Source of the DNA: Stomorhina lunata
Lineage: Eukaryota; Arthropoda; Insecta; Diptera; Rhiniidae
Assembly (NCBI GenBank): GCA_933228675.1
Contig: OW121743.1
Location: 58,110,406 to 58,174,405, forward strand
Direction of reading: 5' to 3'
DNA: 64,000 nucleotides
A program made the position numbers and the translations under genes. This document shows, one piece after another, positions 33,773 to 44,299 of this stretch. The first letter of the stretch is position 1, and the number at the start of each line of letters is the position of its first letter. The notes below the pieces were generated by a model. It worked only from the letters and a program-made list of their open reading frames with translations, was not told the DNA's origin and did not search any database.

Positions 33773-34950
33773 ATGGGTGTTTTTTTTAGAGGTATAGAAC
33801 TTCGAATTGAAATAAAACACAAGAAAATCGTTTTAATGTCCATCAATTTGGCCTTATTGGAAGGATAATTTTATGCCATTAATGTTTAAATATGATTTCG
33901 GGCATGTGGCCGCCGCGGCTGGCTCGAATAAAGCCAATTCTACAGGTCCAATTTTCAACTACTTTTTCGAGCATATGGGGCCGTATGTTGGCAATAACGC
34001 CACGAATGTTGGCTTCCAAGTCCCCTAACGTTTCTGGTTTGTTGGCATAGACGAGCGACTTCACATATCCCCAAAGAAAATAATCCAGTGGTGTCAAATC
34101 GCACGATCTTGGTGGCCAATTGACAGGTCCATTCCGCGAAATTATGCGCTCATCGAATGTTTCCTTCAATAAATCAATTGTGACGTGCGCTGTGTGGCAT
34201 GTAGCGCCATCTTGTTGGAACCACAACTCATCCACATTCATGCCATCCAATTGGGGAACAAAATAGTCGGTTATCATGGCTCTATACCGGTTTCCATTTA
34301 TGGTAACTGACTCTCCAGCATTATTTCGGAAGAAGTATGGCCCAATGACTCCACCAGCCCATAGAGCACACCAAACAGTCAGTTTTTGTGGATGTAATGG
34401 CGTCTCAAGGGTCTCATGTGGATTCTCTTCCCTCCAAATGCGGCAATTTTGCTTGTTGACGTAGCCATTCAACCAAAAATGAGCCTCATCACTGAACAAA
34501 ATTTTGCGATGAAAATCAGCATCGAGATCAATCTCATTTTCGGCCCATACACCAAAATCATGACGCATTGCATGGTCTCGCGGCTTTAATTCTTGCACAA
34601 GCTGGATCTTGTAAGGTCGCAAGCCAAGATCTTTAGGCAAAATCTTCCATAAAGTTGATGGACATAGAGTAAACGTAGTGCGAAAACGATCCATGGTTAA
34701 CCGAATTAATTGCTCTGATGGACGATTATGTCGACCATAAAATGGACGGAGCTTGCGGTAAACTTCGCGAACTGAACCATTATTTTCGAAATAAATTTGC
34801 ACGATTTGCAAGCGTTGTTCTTTTGTCAACCTGTTCATGATGAAATGGCAAACCAAACTAAATATTAATCACTTGACAGCTGACAAAATGGCCGCCAGTT
34901 AAAAAAGTGATGCCAACTTAAAGTTCTATACCTCAATAAAAAACACCCGA
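33773..34950 (-). mobile_element. Mariner family M, copy 1 (internally deleted)
   Basis: Terminal inverted repeats of about 28 bp start ATGGGTGTTTTTTTTAGAGG on the left and, in reverse, TCGGGTGTTTTTTATTGAGG on the right. Both are flanked by TA (33771-33772, 34951-34952). At 1178 bp it is shorter than copies 2 and 3 (1303 and 1305 bp). It is inserted in the ~330-bp tandem repeat. Confidence 0.95.
33879..34856 (-). pseudogene. Mariner transposase, copy 1, 126-bp in-frame deletion
   Basis: A 325-residue frame identical in plan to the 367-residue protein of copy 2 but lacking residues 66-107 (from DNTHPQ to LELY), the end of the first and most of the second DNA-binding helix-turn-helix. The junction (TTTCTCTATGTCCATCAAC-like) leaves a TGT shared by both sides, so microhomology-mediated deletion during gap repair is likely. 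The catalytic core is intact: SDEAHFW, FQQDGATCH, SCDLTPLDYFLWG. Without the second HTH it is unlikely to bind its own ends. The reading frame remains open, suggesting youth. The likely start is the second Met (MNRLTKEQ), the usual family start, rather than MVCHFI. Confidence 0.88.
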
Positions 34951-34952
34951 TA

Positions 34953-35400
34953 TGATAAAAATCCATGGATTAGAAGTGATTTAAATAAGAATACTGTAGA
35001 CAAAGCCAATTTCTAAGAAAATGTTCATATAAATCCTTTTATTTCAAAAAAATGAAGCAAACCCCAAAATGTTTAAGATACTTCCGTAAGACTTGGCAAG
35101 AAACATATTTTTTTTTTGCCACAAGAACAAAGGCTCTGAAAAATATACAAAATCGTTCAAAATTGTTTATCTACCTCCTAAAAAATTTTCTTTCCGGAAT
35201 AAAGTCTTATGTTCCTCAGAGCCACAAATTTGCTTTTATCTTTAAGAAACTTGGTACAGACACTTTTTTGGCATTTGCTAAAGAAATTTTCCAAAATCGG
35301 TTTATTTTTTCAAGTACCTCCCGTAGGTCTCATTTCCCGGAATTGAGATTTTGGCCACACAATTGAGAAAAATAAATTACCAATGTTTTATATAATCGGA
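34953..35400 (+). repeat. Continuation of the ~330-bp tandem repeat
   Basis: Starts with the AAATCCATGGATTAGAAGTG segment that precedes the next unit in the left part, and ends at a TTTCCCGGAATTGAGATTTT segment shared with R1. The 12-bp minisatellite follows. Confidence 0.7.
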
Positions 35401-35422
35401 GGACCGTAAGCAAAGACTCTAC

Positions 35423-37374
35423 AATAGACTAAGACATAGACTAAGACATAGACTAAGCCATAGACTAAGACATAGACTAAGACATAGACTAAGACATAGA
35501 CTAAGACATAGACTAAGACTAAGACATAGACTAAGACATAGACTAAGACATAGACTAAGACATAGACAAAAACATAGACTAAGACATAGACTAAGACATA
35601 GACTAAGACATAGACTAAGACATAGACTAAGACATAGACAAAGACATAGACTAAGACATAGACTAAGACATAGACTAAGACATAGACTAAGACATAGACT
35701 AAGACATAGACTAAGACATAGACTAAGACATAGACTAAGACATAGACTAAGACTGAGACATAGACATAGACATAGACTAAGACATAGACTAAGACATAGA
35801 CTAAGACATAGACTAAGACATAGACTAAGACATAGACTAAGACATAGACTAAGACATAGACTAAGACATAGACTAAGACATAGACTAAGACATAGACTAA
35901 GACATAGACTAAGACATAGACTAAGACATAGACTAAGACATAGACTAAGACATAGACTAAGACATAGACTAAGACATAGACTAAGACATAGACTAAGACA
36001 TAGACTAAGACATAGACTAAGACATAGACTAAGACATAGACTAAGACATAGACATAGACAAAAACATAGACTAAGACATAGACTAAGACATAGACTAAGA
36101 CATAGACTAAGACATAGACTAAGACATAGACAAAGACATAGACTAAGACATAGACTAAGACATAGACTAAGACATAGACTAAGACATAGACTAAGACATA
36201 GACTAAGACTAAGACATAGACTAAGACATAGACTAAGACATAGACTAAGACATAGACTAAGACATAGACAAAGACATAGACTAAGACATAGACTAAAACA
36301 TAGACTAAGACATAGACTAAGACATAGACTAAGACATAGACTAAGACATAGACTAAGACATAGACTAAGTCATAGACTAAGACATAGACTAAGACATAGA
36401 CTAAGACATAGACTAAGACATAGACTAAGACATAGACTAAGACATAGACTAAGACATAGACTAAGACATAGACTAAGACATAGACTAAGACATAGACTAA
36501 GACATAGACTAAGACATAGACTAAGACATAGACTAAGACATAGACTAAGACATAGACTAAGACATAGACTGAGACATAGACATAGACTAAGACATAGACT
36601 AAGACATAGACTAAGACATAGACTAAGACATAGACTAAGACATAGACTAAGACATAGACTAAGACATAGACTAAGACATAGACTAAGACATAGACTAAGA
36701 CATAGACTAAGACATAGACTAAGACATAGACTAAGACATAGACTAAGACATAGACTAAGACATAGACTAAGACATAGACTAAGACATAGACTAAGACATA
36801 GACTAAGACATAGACTAAGACATAGACTAAGACATAGACTAAGACATAGACTAAGACATAGACTAAGACATAGACTAAGACATAGACTAAGACATAGACT
36901 AAGACATAGACTAAGACATAGACTTAGACATAGACTTAGACATAGACTTAGACATAGACTAAGACATAGACTAAGACATAGACTAAGACATAGACTAAGA
37001 CATAGACTAAGTCATAGACTAAGACATAGACTAAGACATAGACTAAGACATAGACTAAGACATAGACTAAGACATAGACTAAGACATAGACTAAGACATA
37101 GACTAAGACATAGACTAAGACATAGACTAAGACATAGACTAAGACATAGACTAAGACATAGACTAAGACATAGACTAAGACATAGACTAAGACATAGACT
37201 AAGACATAGACTAAGACATAGACTAAGACATAGACTAAGACATAGACTAAGACATAGACTAAGACATAGACTAAGACATAGACTAAGACATAGACTAAGA
37301 CATAGACTAAGACATAGACTAAGACATAGACTAAGACATAGACTAAGACATAGACATAGACTAAGACATAGACT
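35423..37374. repeat. 12-bp minisatellite (CATAGACTAAGA)n, ~160 copies
   Basis: Nearly perfect 12-bp units run for about 1.95 kb. Variants such as ACAAAAACATAG, GACTGAGACATAGACATAG and GACTTAGACATAG mark local duplications. The minus-strand frame of (Leu-Val-Tyr-Val)n at 36948-37409 is open only because the unit is a multiple of three; it has no signal of being a protein. Confidence 0.98.
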
Positions 37375-37379
37375 AATAT

Positions 37380-38147
37380 TTGCCTTATGGTAGTTTTTAA
37401 AAGTCCCATAAAAAAGACAGTATAACGTTTTTACTCTGATTCGGAAACAAATAAATAATAAAGACGATTATATTGTACAACTAGAGAAAGCTAAGGCAAT
37501 GACATCACTTTATTAAAGTAATGACTTAAACATCTATTAAGTAAGTAAATCGTTTTTAAAATCTCAACTCTTTATATTCTGATTTGTTAATGAAAAGTTT
37601 TGCTGGGTATATATTTATATGAAATATATTTGTGCACAAATGTCGGTCCATATACATAAAAATATCTACCTATATACGAGTATATGTACGTAACTTCATG
37701 TATCTTTAATTTTTGTATTCTAAATGTCTGAAAGTTGTTTGTCCAGTCCGGTCATGTGATATTTTAATTCACTGCAAAAAAGTAAATTTATTTTTAAAAT
37801 AAATGTCAAATTTTTTTCTTTCTTTTTTTTTCTGGTTTGTCGTTGTTTGATTGTAATTTTGGATTCAGAATAAGTTTGAGATAAATTAAAAGCATTTAAT
37901 ACAATGTCAGGTTTTGGGATTTAAAAAGATTTACGTTTAATAAAAACGAGACGCGTTATCAGGAATTTAGATTAAAAGTTTTTGAGAAATTTCGCAAAAG
38001 AAAATAAATATTTGGGGTGAAGGATTTAAATGCGATTATGCGACCTTAATTTTCGGTGAATAAATTTTAAATTTAGTCTTACACTTTTATTCGCAAACTA
38101 TGAAGCGAAAGCTAGGGTCCTGAGAATAAACTTTTAAAATCAATGAC
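37380..38147. other. AT-rich stretch; one solo repeat end
   Basis: No gene was seen. At about 37589-37612 TTAATGAAAAGTTTTGCTGG matches the terminal repeat of the element at 52081-52314, without the rest of the element. Confidence 0.45.
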
Positions 38148-39057
38148 CAGGGACCGTAATTGTAATAACTTTTATTGTAAAAGTCAGAAAGAAAAAGTCA
38201 TTTTTTGACTTTTATTTTTTCGAGCAGATATAATAGTTATTTTTTACTTTTATTTTTTCGATAAAAAATAACAGTTATTTTTAGCTTTTATTTTTTCGAG
38301 CAAAAATAAAAGTTATTTTTTAACTTTTATTTTTTTAGAGCAAAAATAAAAGTTATTTTTTAACTTTTATTTTTTTAGAGCAAAAATAAAAGTTATTTTT
38401 TTACTTTTATTTTTTCCAGCAAAAATAACAGTTATTTTTGACTTTTAGTTTTTCAAGCAAGAATAAAAGTTATTTTTTGATTTTTATTTTTTCGAGCAGA
38501 AATAAACATTATTTTTGTTTGAAATTATGATTAGTTTATTGAAAAATTTTTCCAAACAAATATAATTTTTCAGTGAAAATAATTTACATATTCTCAAGAA
38601 TTAATGTAGTTGAGTTTTGTAATCATCATTAGGGTTGGAAACACAAAAATAACTTTTATTTCTGCTCGAAAAAATAAAAGTCAAAAAATAACTTTTATTT
38701 TTGCTCGAAAAAATAAAAATCAAAAAATAACTTTTATTTATGCTCGATATAATAAAAGTCAAGAATAACAGTTAATTTTGCTCGAAAAAATAAAAGTTAA
38801 AAAATTACTTTTATTTTTGCTCGAAAAAATAAAAAGTTTAAAATAACTGTTATTTTTGCCCAAAAAAATAAAAATCAAAAAATAACTGTTATTTTTTTTC
38901 TAAAAAATAAAAATCAGATTTTTAAAAAGCATCGCATTTTATGAAAATTTGGTCTAAGACTATCAAAATGATATACTTGGTTTAATTCTCCGACATTTCC
39001 TTGCGGTTGCTTTTTTTTAATCAAAAATTCAAAAATAACAGTTATTTGCGGTCCCTG
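38148..39057. mobile_element. Foldback element with CAGGGACCG termini and ~41-bp repeats in both arms
   Basis: Starts CAGGGACCGTAATTGTAATA and ends CAGTTATTTGCGGTCCCTG, imperfect inverted repeats. The left arm (38170-38515) is a tandem series of AGCAAAAATAAAAGTTATTT units. The right arm (38645-38920) has the complementary units (AACTTTTATTTTTGCTCG). A ~130-bp loop separates them. CAGGG termini are typical of hAT elements, but I see no convincing 8-bp target duplication. The 3' end directly abuts a mariner fragment whose codons begin TGGTTTCAACAGGACGG. Confidence 0.8.
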
Positions 39058-39350
39058 GTTTCAACAGGACGGTGCTACACAGCTAAAGACACAATGGCTC
39101 TTTTGCGCCACAAATTTAATAGCCGTGTTACCTCACATGGTGGCGATGTCAATTGGCCACCAAAATCATGTGAATTGACACCGTTTGACTTCTTTCGGGT
39201 TATTTGAAAGAAAAAGTTTATAAGTCAGCTACTATACAAGAGCTAAAATACTATATAATTAACGGCATCGAACCTTAATTTTCATCGATGATGCCTCAGC
39301 ATCATCGAAATTGAAAAACAGAATCTTGGTATATAACTTTTATGCATTTT
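39056..39350 (+). pseudogene. Mariner-like transposase catalytic fragment
   Basis: The reading starts W-FQQDGAT (second catalytic Asp, about 39070), then after a small deletion TAKDTMALLRHKFNSRV, GGDVNWPPKSCELTPFDFF (third-Asp position is Glu here) and, after a shift, GYLKEKVYKSATIQELKYYI. A fragment of another Tc1/mariner family, 5'-truncated at the foldback element. Inactive. Confidence 0.78.
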
Positions 39351-39862
39351 TATCGAAATTCGCCACCAAATTCATAAAATGTAGTAAATTTGTATTCATA
39401 TATAAAAAAAAATAATTTTGACCTTTGACCCCGGGAAAGAAAGGTTTCTTATCCAATTTCAAAAAAAATCACAGTACATTCTCTATAGAATGGGTAAATA
39501 TTTATAACATTTTTATTAAAATTTTTACCAAAAAATTAGTTTTTCGCGAAAGTCGGCGAATTCAAATTGCGGGTACGGCAAAACGGTTTATCGACCTAAA
39601 CTTTTTCAAGTTTTATTGTTTAACACACTAAAAATTTTTAATTTATGATATTTGTTAAATATAATTTTTAAAAATGTTAAAAAGGCCTTTTGAAATCGAC
39701 CTGAGGAAAATTTACCATGTTTTAATATAAAACAAGTAATAAGGCATTTACATTACCTCAAAATCTAGTACTTACGAGATTTTGTTCAAAATCTAGTTGA
39801 TTTTGAATAGATTTCCCATACAAAAATAAATCTAGTTATGAAGTAGATTTTGGCAAAATCTA
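39351..39862. other. Interval, possible left end of a decayed element
   Basis: The right part (39738-39860) contains GGCATTTACATTACCTCAAA and several AAAATCTAG words. The reverse complement of 41440-41510 starts GGAATTTACACTACTGTAAA with similar words. The two may be terminal inverted repeats of a small element into which mariner copy 2 inserted; support is weak. Confidence 0.35.
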
Positions 39863-41165
39863 ATGGGTGTTTTTTTTAGAGGTATAGAACTTCGAATTGA
39901 AATAAAACACAAGAAAACCGTTTTAATGTTCATCAATTTGGCTTTATTGGAAGGATAATTTTATGCCATTAATGTTTAAATATGATTTCGGGCATGTGGC
40001 CGCCGCGGCTGGCTCGAATAAAGCCAATTCTACAGGTCCAATTTTCAACTACTTTTTCGAGCATATGGAGCCGTATGTTGGCAATAACGCCACGAATGTT
40101 GGCTTCCAAGTCCCCTAACGTTTCTGGTTTGTTGGCGTAGACGAGCGACTTTACATATCCCCAAAGAAAATAATCCAGTGGTGTCAAATCGCACGATCTT
40201 GGTGGCCAATTGACAGGTCCATTCCGCGAAATTATGCGCTCATCGAATGTTTCCTTCAATAAATCAATTGTGACGTGCGCTGTGTGGCATGTAGCGCCGT
40301 CTTGTTGGAACCACAGCTCATCCACATTCATGCCATCCAATTGGGGAACAAAATAGTCGGTTATCATGGCTCTATACCGGTCTCCATTTATGGTAACTGA
40401 CTCTCCAGCATTATTTCGGAAGAAGTATGGCCCAATGACTCCACCAGCCCATAGAGCACACCAAACAGTCAGTTTTTGTGGATGTAATGGCGTCTCAAGG
40501 GTCTCATGTGGATTCTCTTCACTCCAAATGCGGCAATTTTGCTTGTTGACGTAGCCATTCAACCAAAAATGAGGCTCATCACTGAACAAAATTTTGCGAT
40601 GAAAATCAGCATCGAGATCAATCTCATTTTCGGCCCATACACCAAAATCACGACGCATTGCATGGTCTCGCGGCTTTAATTCTTGCACAAGCTGGATCTT
40701 GTAAGGTCGCAAGCCAAGATCTTTGGGCAAAATCTTCCATAAAGTTGATGGATAAAGCTCCAATTGCTGTGCACGGTGGCGAATCGATTCATTCGGGTCC
40801 TCTTCAACACTTTGCTCTACAGCGGCAATTGTTTCTTCGGTGCGCACTGTTCGACGTCGCTGCGGATGCGTATTATCACATAGAGTAAACGTAGTGCGAA
40901 AACGATCCATGGTTAACCGAATTAATTGCTCTGATGGACGATTATGTCGACCATAAAATGGACGGAGCTTGCGGTAAACTTCGCAAACTGAACCATTATT
41001 TTCGAAATAAATTTGCACGATTTGCAAGCGTTGTTCTTTTGTCAACCTGTTCATGATGAAATGGCAAACCAAACTAAATATTAATCACTTGACAGCTGAC
41101 AAAATGGCCGCCAGTTAAAAAAGTGATGCCAACTAAAGTTCTATACCTCAATAAAAAACACCCAA
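39863..41165 (-). mobile_element. Mariner family M, copy 2, full length
   Basis: 1303 bp with terminal inverted repeats (ATGGGTGTTTTTTTTAGAGG; reverse right end TTGGGTGTTTTTTATTGAGG), flanked by TA on both sides (39861-39862, 41166-41167). Nearly identical to copies 1 and 3. It carries the only uninterrupted full-length transposase frame in the window. Confidence 0.96.
39969..41072 (-). CDS. Mariner-like transposase, intact 367-codon frame
   Basis: Cuts and pastes its own element at TA targets. Residues 8-65 form the first helix-turn-helix (TKEQRLQIVQIYFENNGS; GRHNRPSEQLIRLTM) and residues 75-125 the second. Catalytic residues are Asp165 (LFSDE), Asp258 (WFQQDGATCH) and Asp295 (PRSCDLTPLDYFLWG). 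The spacing from 258 is 36 residues to Asp295 and 41 to Asp300, so it fits the group of mariners often counted as DD41D (rosa type) rather than classical DD34D. The C-terminus is GGHMPEIIFKH. Start: MNRLTKEQ (residue 7) is likelier than MVCHFI. Compared with copies 1 and 3 it has private changes: SDEPHFW for SDEAHFW next to the first Asp, SVCEVYRK for SVREVYRK, and IRLHML for IRPHML. Activity is therefore uncertain despite the open frame. Confidence 0.9.
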   Translation of the reverse strand: MVCHFIMNRLTKEQRLQIVQIYFENNGSVCEVYRKLRPFYGRHNRPSEQLIRLTMDRFRTTFTLCDNTHPQRRRTVRTEETIAAVEQSVEEDPNESIRHRAQQLELYPSTLWKILPKDLGLRPYKIQLVQELKPRDHAMRRDFGVWAENEIDLDADFHRKILFSDEPHFWLNGYVNKQNCRIWSEENPHETLETPLHPQKLTVWCALWAGGVIGPYFFRNNAGESVTINGDRYRAMITDYFVPQLDGMNVDELWFQQDGATCHTAHVTIDLLKETFDERIISRNGPVNWPPRSCDLTPLDYFLWGYVKSLVYANKPETLGDLEANIRGVIANIRLHMLEKVVENWTCRIGFIRASRGGHMPEIIFKH

Positions 41166-41932
41166 TACTTGAAATCTAGTAGTACTTAATAATGCAGCTT
41201 TGTTTTTCTTCTAAAAAGTACTAACAAATACAACGCTGTGTAAATCAAAATGACATTTCAATTGAAAAGAAATCAAAACAATCGAAAAAAGTGAGCCAAA
41301 ATTAATAAAATAAATTAAATTTTGAATTAAATTTGAATCAAAAATGAAAAAATAAATGAGAAAGGAAAATAAATAACAGTTTGAAAAATTTTGGTTTCGT
41401 TTAATGAAAATAGAATCTACCAAACATCAAAAAAAATGTAATGTAAACGATCTAGATTTTGATTGAGATTTAAAATTAAATTTACTAGGTTTTACAGTAG
41501 TGTAAATTCCCTATAAGAAAGTGCTATAGTCGGCTAAGCCCGACCATCAAAGGTATTCATTTTCCTGTGTAAAGACAAATATTTGCTAAATTTTGCCATC
41601 ATAGAAAAATTTTCTCAAAACAAATGTATATATTTAAGCTGTTACCGTCATTTGGACTTATATCAGAGCTAGAGTCAAATGTGTTTACCAAAATTATGTA
41701 TATATCTTTAGATTTACGAGCGTTTTAGTGATATTTGTCGCATTTAGTTCCTTTTGATTAGGGTTTGCAGTTCGGTTTTAACCGAAACCGAAACCTCGGT
41801 TTTTTATGCCTCAAAACCGAAAACCGTAGAAAAAACCACGGTTTTAGCTATTTATTTTTCATAATTTTTTGATGGTATTATTCAGAAATATCATTAGCTT
41901 ATCATAAATTTGCACATAATTTGTCTATTTAA

Positions 41933-42986
41933 TGCATTAAACACATAGACAACAGCAGGCTACGGGCTACAACCTATCAAAATTAGAATACATGCATTCA
42001 AATAGAAATAAATTTTTTAGAGTCGACACGGCTACACGACTACTGACCACCGTTGTAGCTGTAGCCAAAATTAAACTATTTTCTATTTTTGTTGGCGACA
42101 ATAAAAGATTTAGTGCTGTCAACACCATATAATATTTAAATAAATGAGCGATTTAAACCACTTGAATTTATTTACCACAAATATAATGGGGAGAATTTAT
42201 GTAAACAATTTGCGTACTTATCAAATATTTATATATTTAATGTATATAATAATATCTAATAAAATATTATGTAAAAATTTATATTTATATAACTCTAACT
42301 CAATAGAAGTAAAATTTTAAAAAGTTATTTTTTAAACTGTCTAACTCACACGCTACGTGTGCTAGAGCTACGTAGTTCATGTTATATAAAAGCCCAGTAT
42401 GTCCTTTATAAAATTCATTATATAAAAGTGCATACTTATATCTATATTGTTTTAAGATATACGAATTTTTATAAAAAAAGTCGGTTGCAGAAATAAGTTT
42501 ACAGTATATTAGCTCTTAATCCATTATAAAGAATATTATATAGAATATATAAGAATATAAAAGATATTTTCAGTAGCTTTTGTTTGATACCAAAAAAGTT
42601 AATATCGGATATAAACTTCTAAAGTTATACCGTATTATTCTTGGAATTTAAAAAGCCCATAACTCTTAATCTATTAGAGATCACACCAAAATCTTTCTAT
42701 AATTTTTTTTTTTTTTTTTTTGATATAGACATACCATCAGGTACAGGAAACTCGTTGATTTCGGAGGTTAATTAATAATATTAATTTATGTCGTTTTTAT
42801 CAAAATTTAAATTGTTATTTTGTCCATCTTATAAACGCGATATTGGCACCACTCATAAACAGGTGTTTCGAAATGTAGCTGCCGTCCCCAAAACAATTAA
42901 GTAGCTGACTACGAGACGACGATTGCAGCCAACGACTTTTGTAGTCGGTGTTCGTGTAGCCTGCTGTTGTCTATGTGTTTAATGCA
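41933..42986. mobile_element. Inverted-repeat element nested in the hAT, TAA target duplication
   Basis: The left end TGCATTAAACACATAGACAA with CAGCAGGCTAC is matched by the right end GTAGCCTGCTG with TTGTCTATGTGTTTAATGCA, a perfect inverted repeat of about 31 bp. Further inward similarity includes GTAGTCGG/CGACTAC words. Both sides are flanked by TAA (41930-41932 and 42987-42989). A 3-bp TAA duplication fits PIF/Harbinger, but no transposase is recognisable, so the class is an inference. Confidence 0.8.
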
Positions 42987-43004
42987 TAATGAAGCAGAAG
43001 AATG

Positions 43005-43625
43005 AAACAAGCAAAATGTGTTTACAATGGACGAATGGACAGGTGTAAGGGGAAGACGGTGTATGAACGTAAATATTCACGATTCTCATGGTTAATTTAA
43101 TAATCTGGGCCGTATTTTAGGAACGTGTAATTTCAAGCAAACTCAAAAAACCATTAAACAAAGGCTAATGGTGTTTAATATTTCACTTGATACAAGCATC
43201 GTAGCATGTACTATAGAATGAGCAGCAGCCAATATCAAATTTGTATCTGAAAATCAATTTTGAAGACGGCGACGATGAAACTTTGACTCATTTAAAACCG
43301 ATTGCCCATATACATTTGAACCTAGAGGCTGTAAGAAAAATTGTTCAGTATTTCAAAAATTCGTCAGTTCGTTATAAAATTTTAAAAACAAGCGTTGAAA
43401 AGCATCATAATCGTGAATTAAGTTTACTCTTAGATTTCTGCTTCTAAAACAAAGTATTTATGAGAGTTTAAAAATGCTGTCGACCTTAGATTTGCTTCAT
43501 TCTATCGACTTTGAAATTGTAAATTCTTTAAAATCGTTACTATTTGTAAAAATTACTATTGAAGCAATTTGTCGCTCGATTATTTACGCTCCAAAAGAAA
43601 CAAGACTTATTTAAGAAATCCCTCA
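43005..43625 (+). pseudogene. hAT transposase remnant
   Basis: Successive frames give MDEWTGVRGRRCMNVNIHD (about 43024; Asp of the first catalytic motif precedes EWT), NLGRILGTCNFKQTQKTIKQ, LMVFNISLDTSIVACTIE, then a stop where the D-G-A-A-N motif is expected, then NIKFVSENQF. The frame 43241-43447 continues AVRKIVQYFKNSSVRYKILK and RELSLLLDFC, the hAT segment before the RW motif. Then EFKNAVDL and SLKSLLFVKITIEAICRS. Order and spacing match hAT/Ac-type transposases between the first Asp and the region before the C-terminal dimerisation domain; no usable gene remains. Confidence 0.75.
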
Positions 43626-44299
43626 TATTTAAAAAACCTGAATTATTTTCCTGAATTTTAGTATTAAATTATAATTGAGCTTTAATAAATATACCTTATA
43701 CTTGGTTTTAACAAAATAATCAAAATTTTACTACAAATTTAAATCAAAATAGTTTTATTTAAAAAACCGAAAACCGAACCGAAACCGTCCGGTTTTGGGT
43801 GTTTTAAAACCGAAACCGCGGTTTCTCATTTTCACGGTTTTTTTGCAAACCCTACTTTTGATAGAAGAGTTTGTATGGGAGCTATTGTCAAAGGTGGACC
43901 GATTTTAACGAAATTTGATTTTATGTTGGTTAAAATTTCAAAAATGTTAATATTTGTGGCCAAAATATCAATTCCGGGAAGTGGGACCTATGGGAGGTAC
44001 CATAAATAACGGACCGAATTTCAATAGCCATGGTCACATGGTCACTATCCAAAAAATTATCTGTGCCAAATTTCATCAAATTATCTTTTGAATTGCGACC
44101 TGTACTTTGATTATATGGTTTACATGGGGGTCCAGCCAGACGTACGGATGGACTGACATCGCTAAATCGACTCAGATTGTGATTCTAAGTCTATTGGTAT
44201 ACTAAAGGTGGGTCTAAGACAAATATTTCTATGCATTACATACATCAGCACAAACTTATAATACCCTTTCCACCTATGGTGGTGAAGGGTATAAAAATA

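Larger units (their letters stand above)
41759..43854 (+). mobile_element. hAT transposon relic with perfect 8-bp target duplication
   Basis: Termini are TAGGGTTTGC and GCAAACCCTA. The subterminal regions are rich in AAAACCGAAACCG and its complement. The target duplication CTTTTGAT lies at 41751-41758 and 43855-43862. TAGGG ends plus an 8-bp duplication are diagnostic of hAT. About 2.1 kb long, of which 1.05 kb is a later insertion. It contains a decayed transposase. Confidence 0.93.
41517..44296 (-). mobile_element. Dispersed element R1, copy g (split by a hAT)
   Basis: Left part 41517-41758 (ATAAGAAAGTGCTATAGTCG to CATTTAGTTCCTTTTGAT); right part 43855-44296 (CTTTTGATAGAAGAGTTTGT to the terminal hairpin CCTTTCCACCTATGGTGGTG). 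The 8-bp word CTTTTGAT is present on both sides of the insertion. The R1 copy also has internal deletions. Confidence 0.88.

Noticed and set aside
35423..37374. CRISPR-like array
   Set aside because: Contiguous 12-bp repeats without spacers in a eukaryotic context; plain minisatellite.
36948..37409. 153-residue (LVYV)n open frame
   Set aside because: A by-product of a 12-bp tandem repeat; no start context, no non-repeat domain.
38148..39057. Calling the foldback a definite hAT
   Set aside because: Termini fit CAGGG but the 8 bp on the two sides do not match, so the class was left open.
39739..41510. Small inverted-repeat element hosting mariner copy 2
   Set aside because: Similarity between the two ends is patchy and no target duplication could be fixed; noted only as a possibility.
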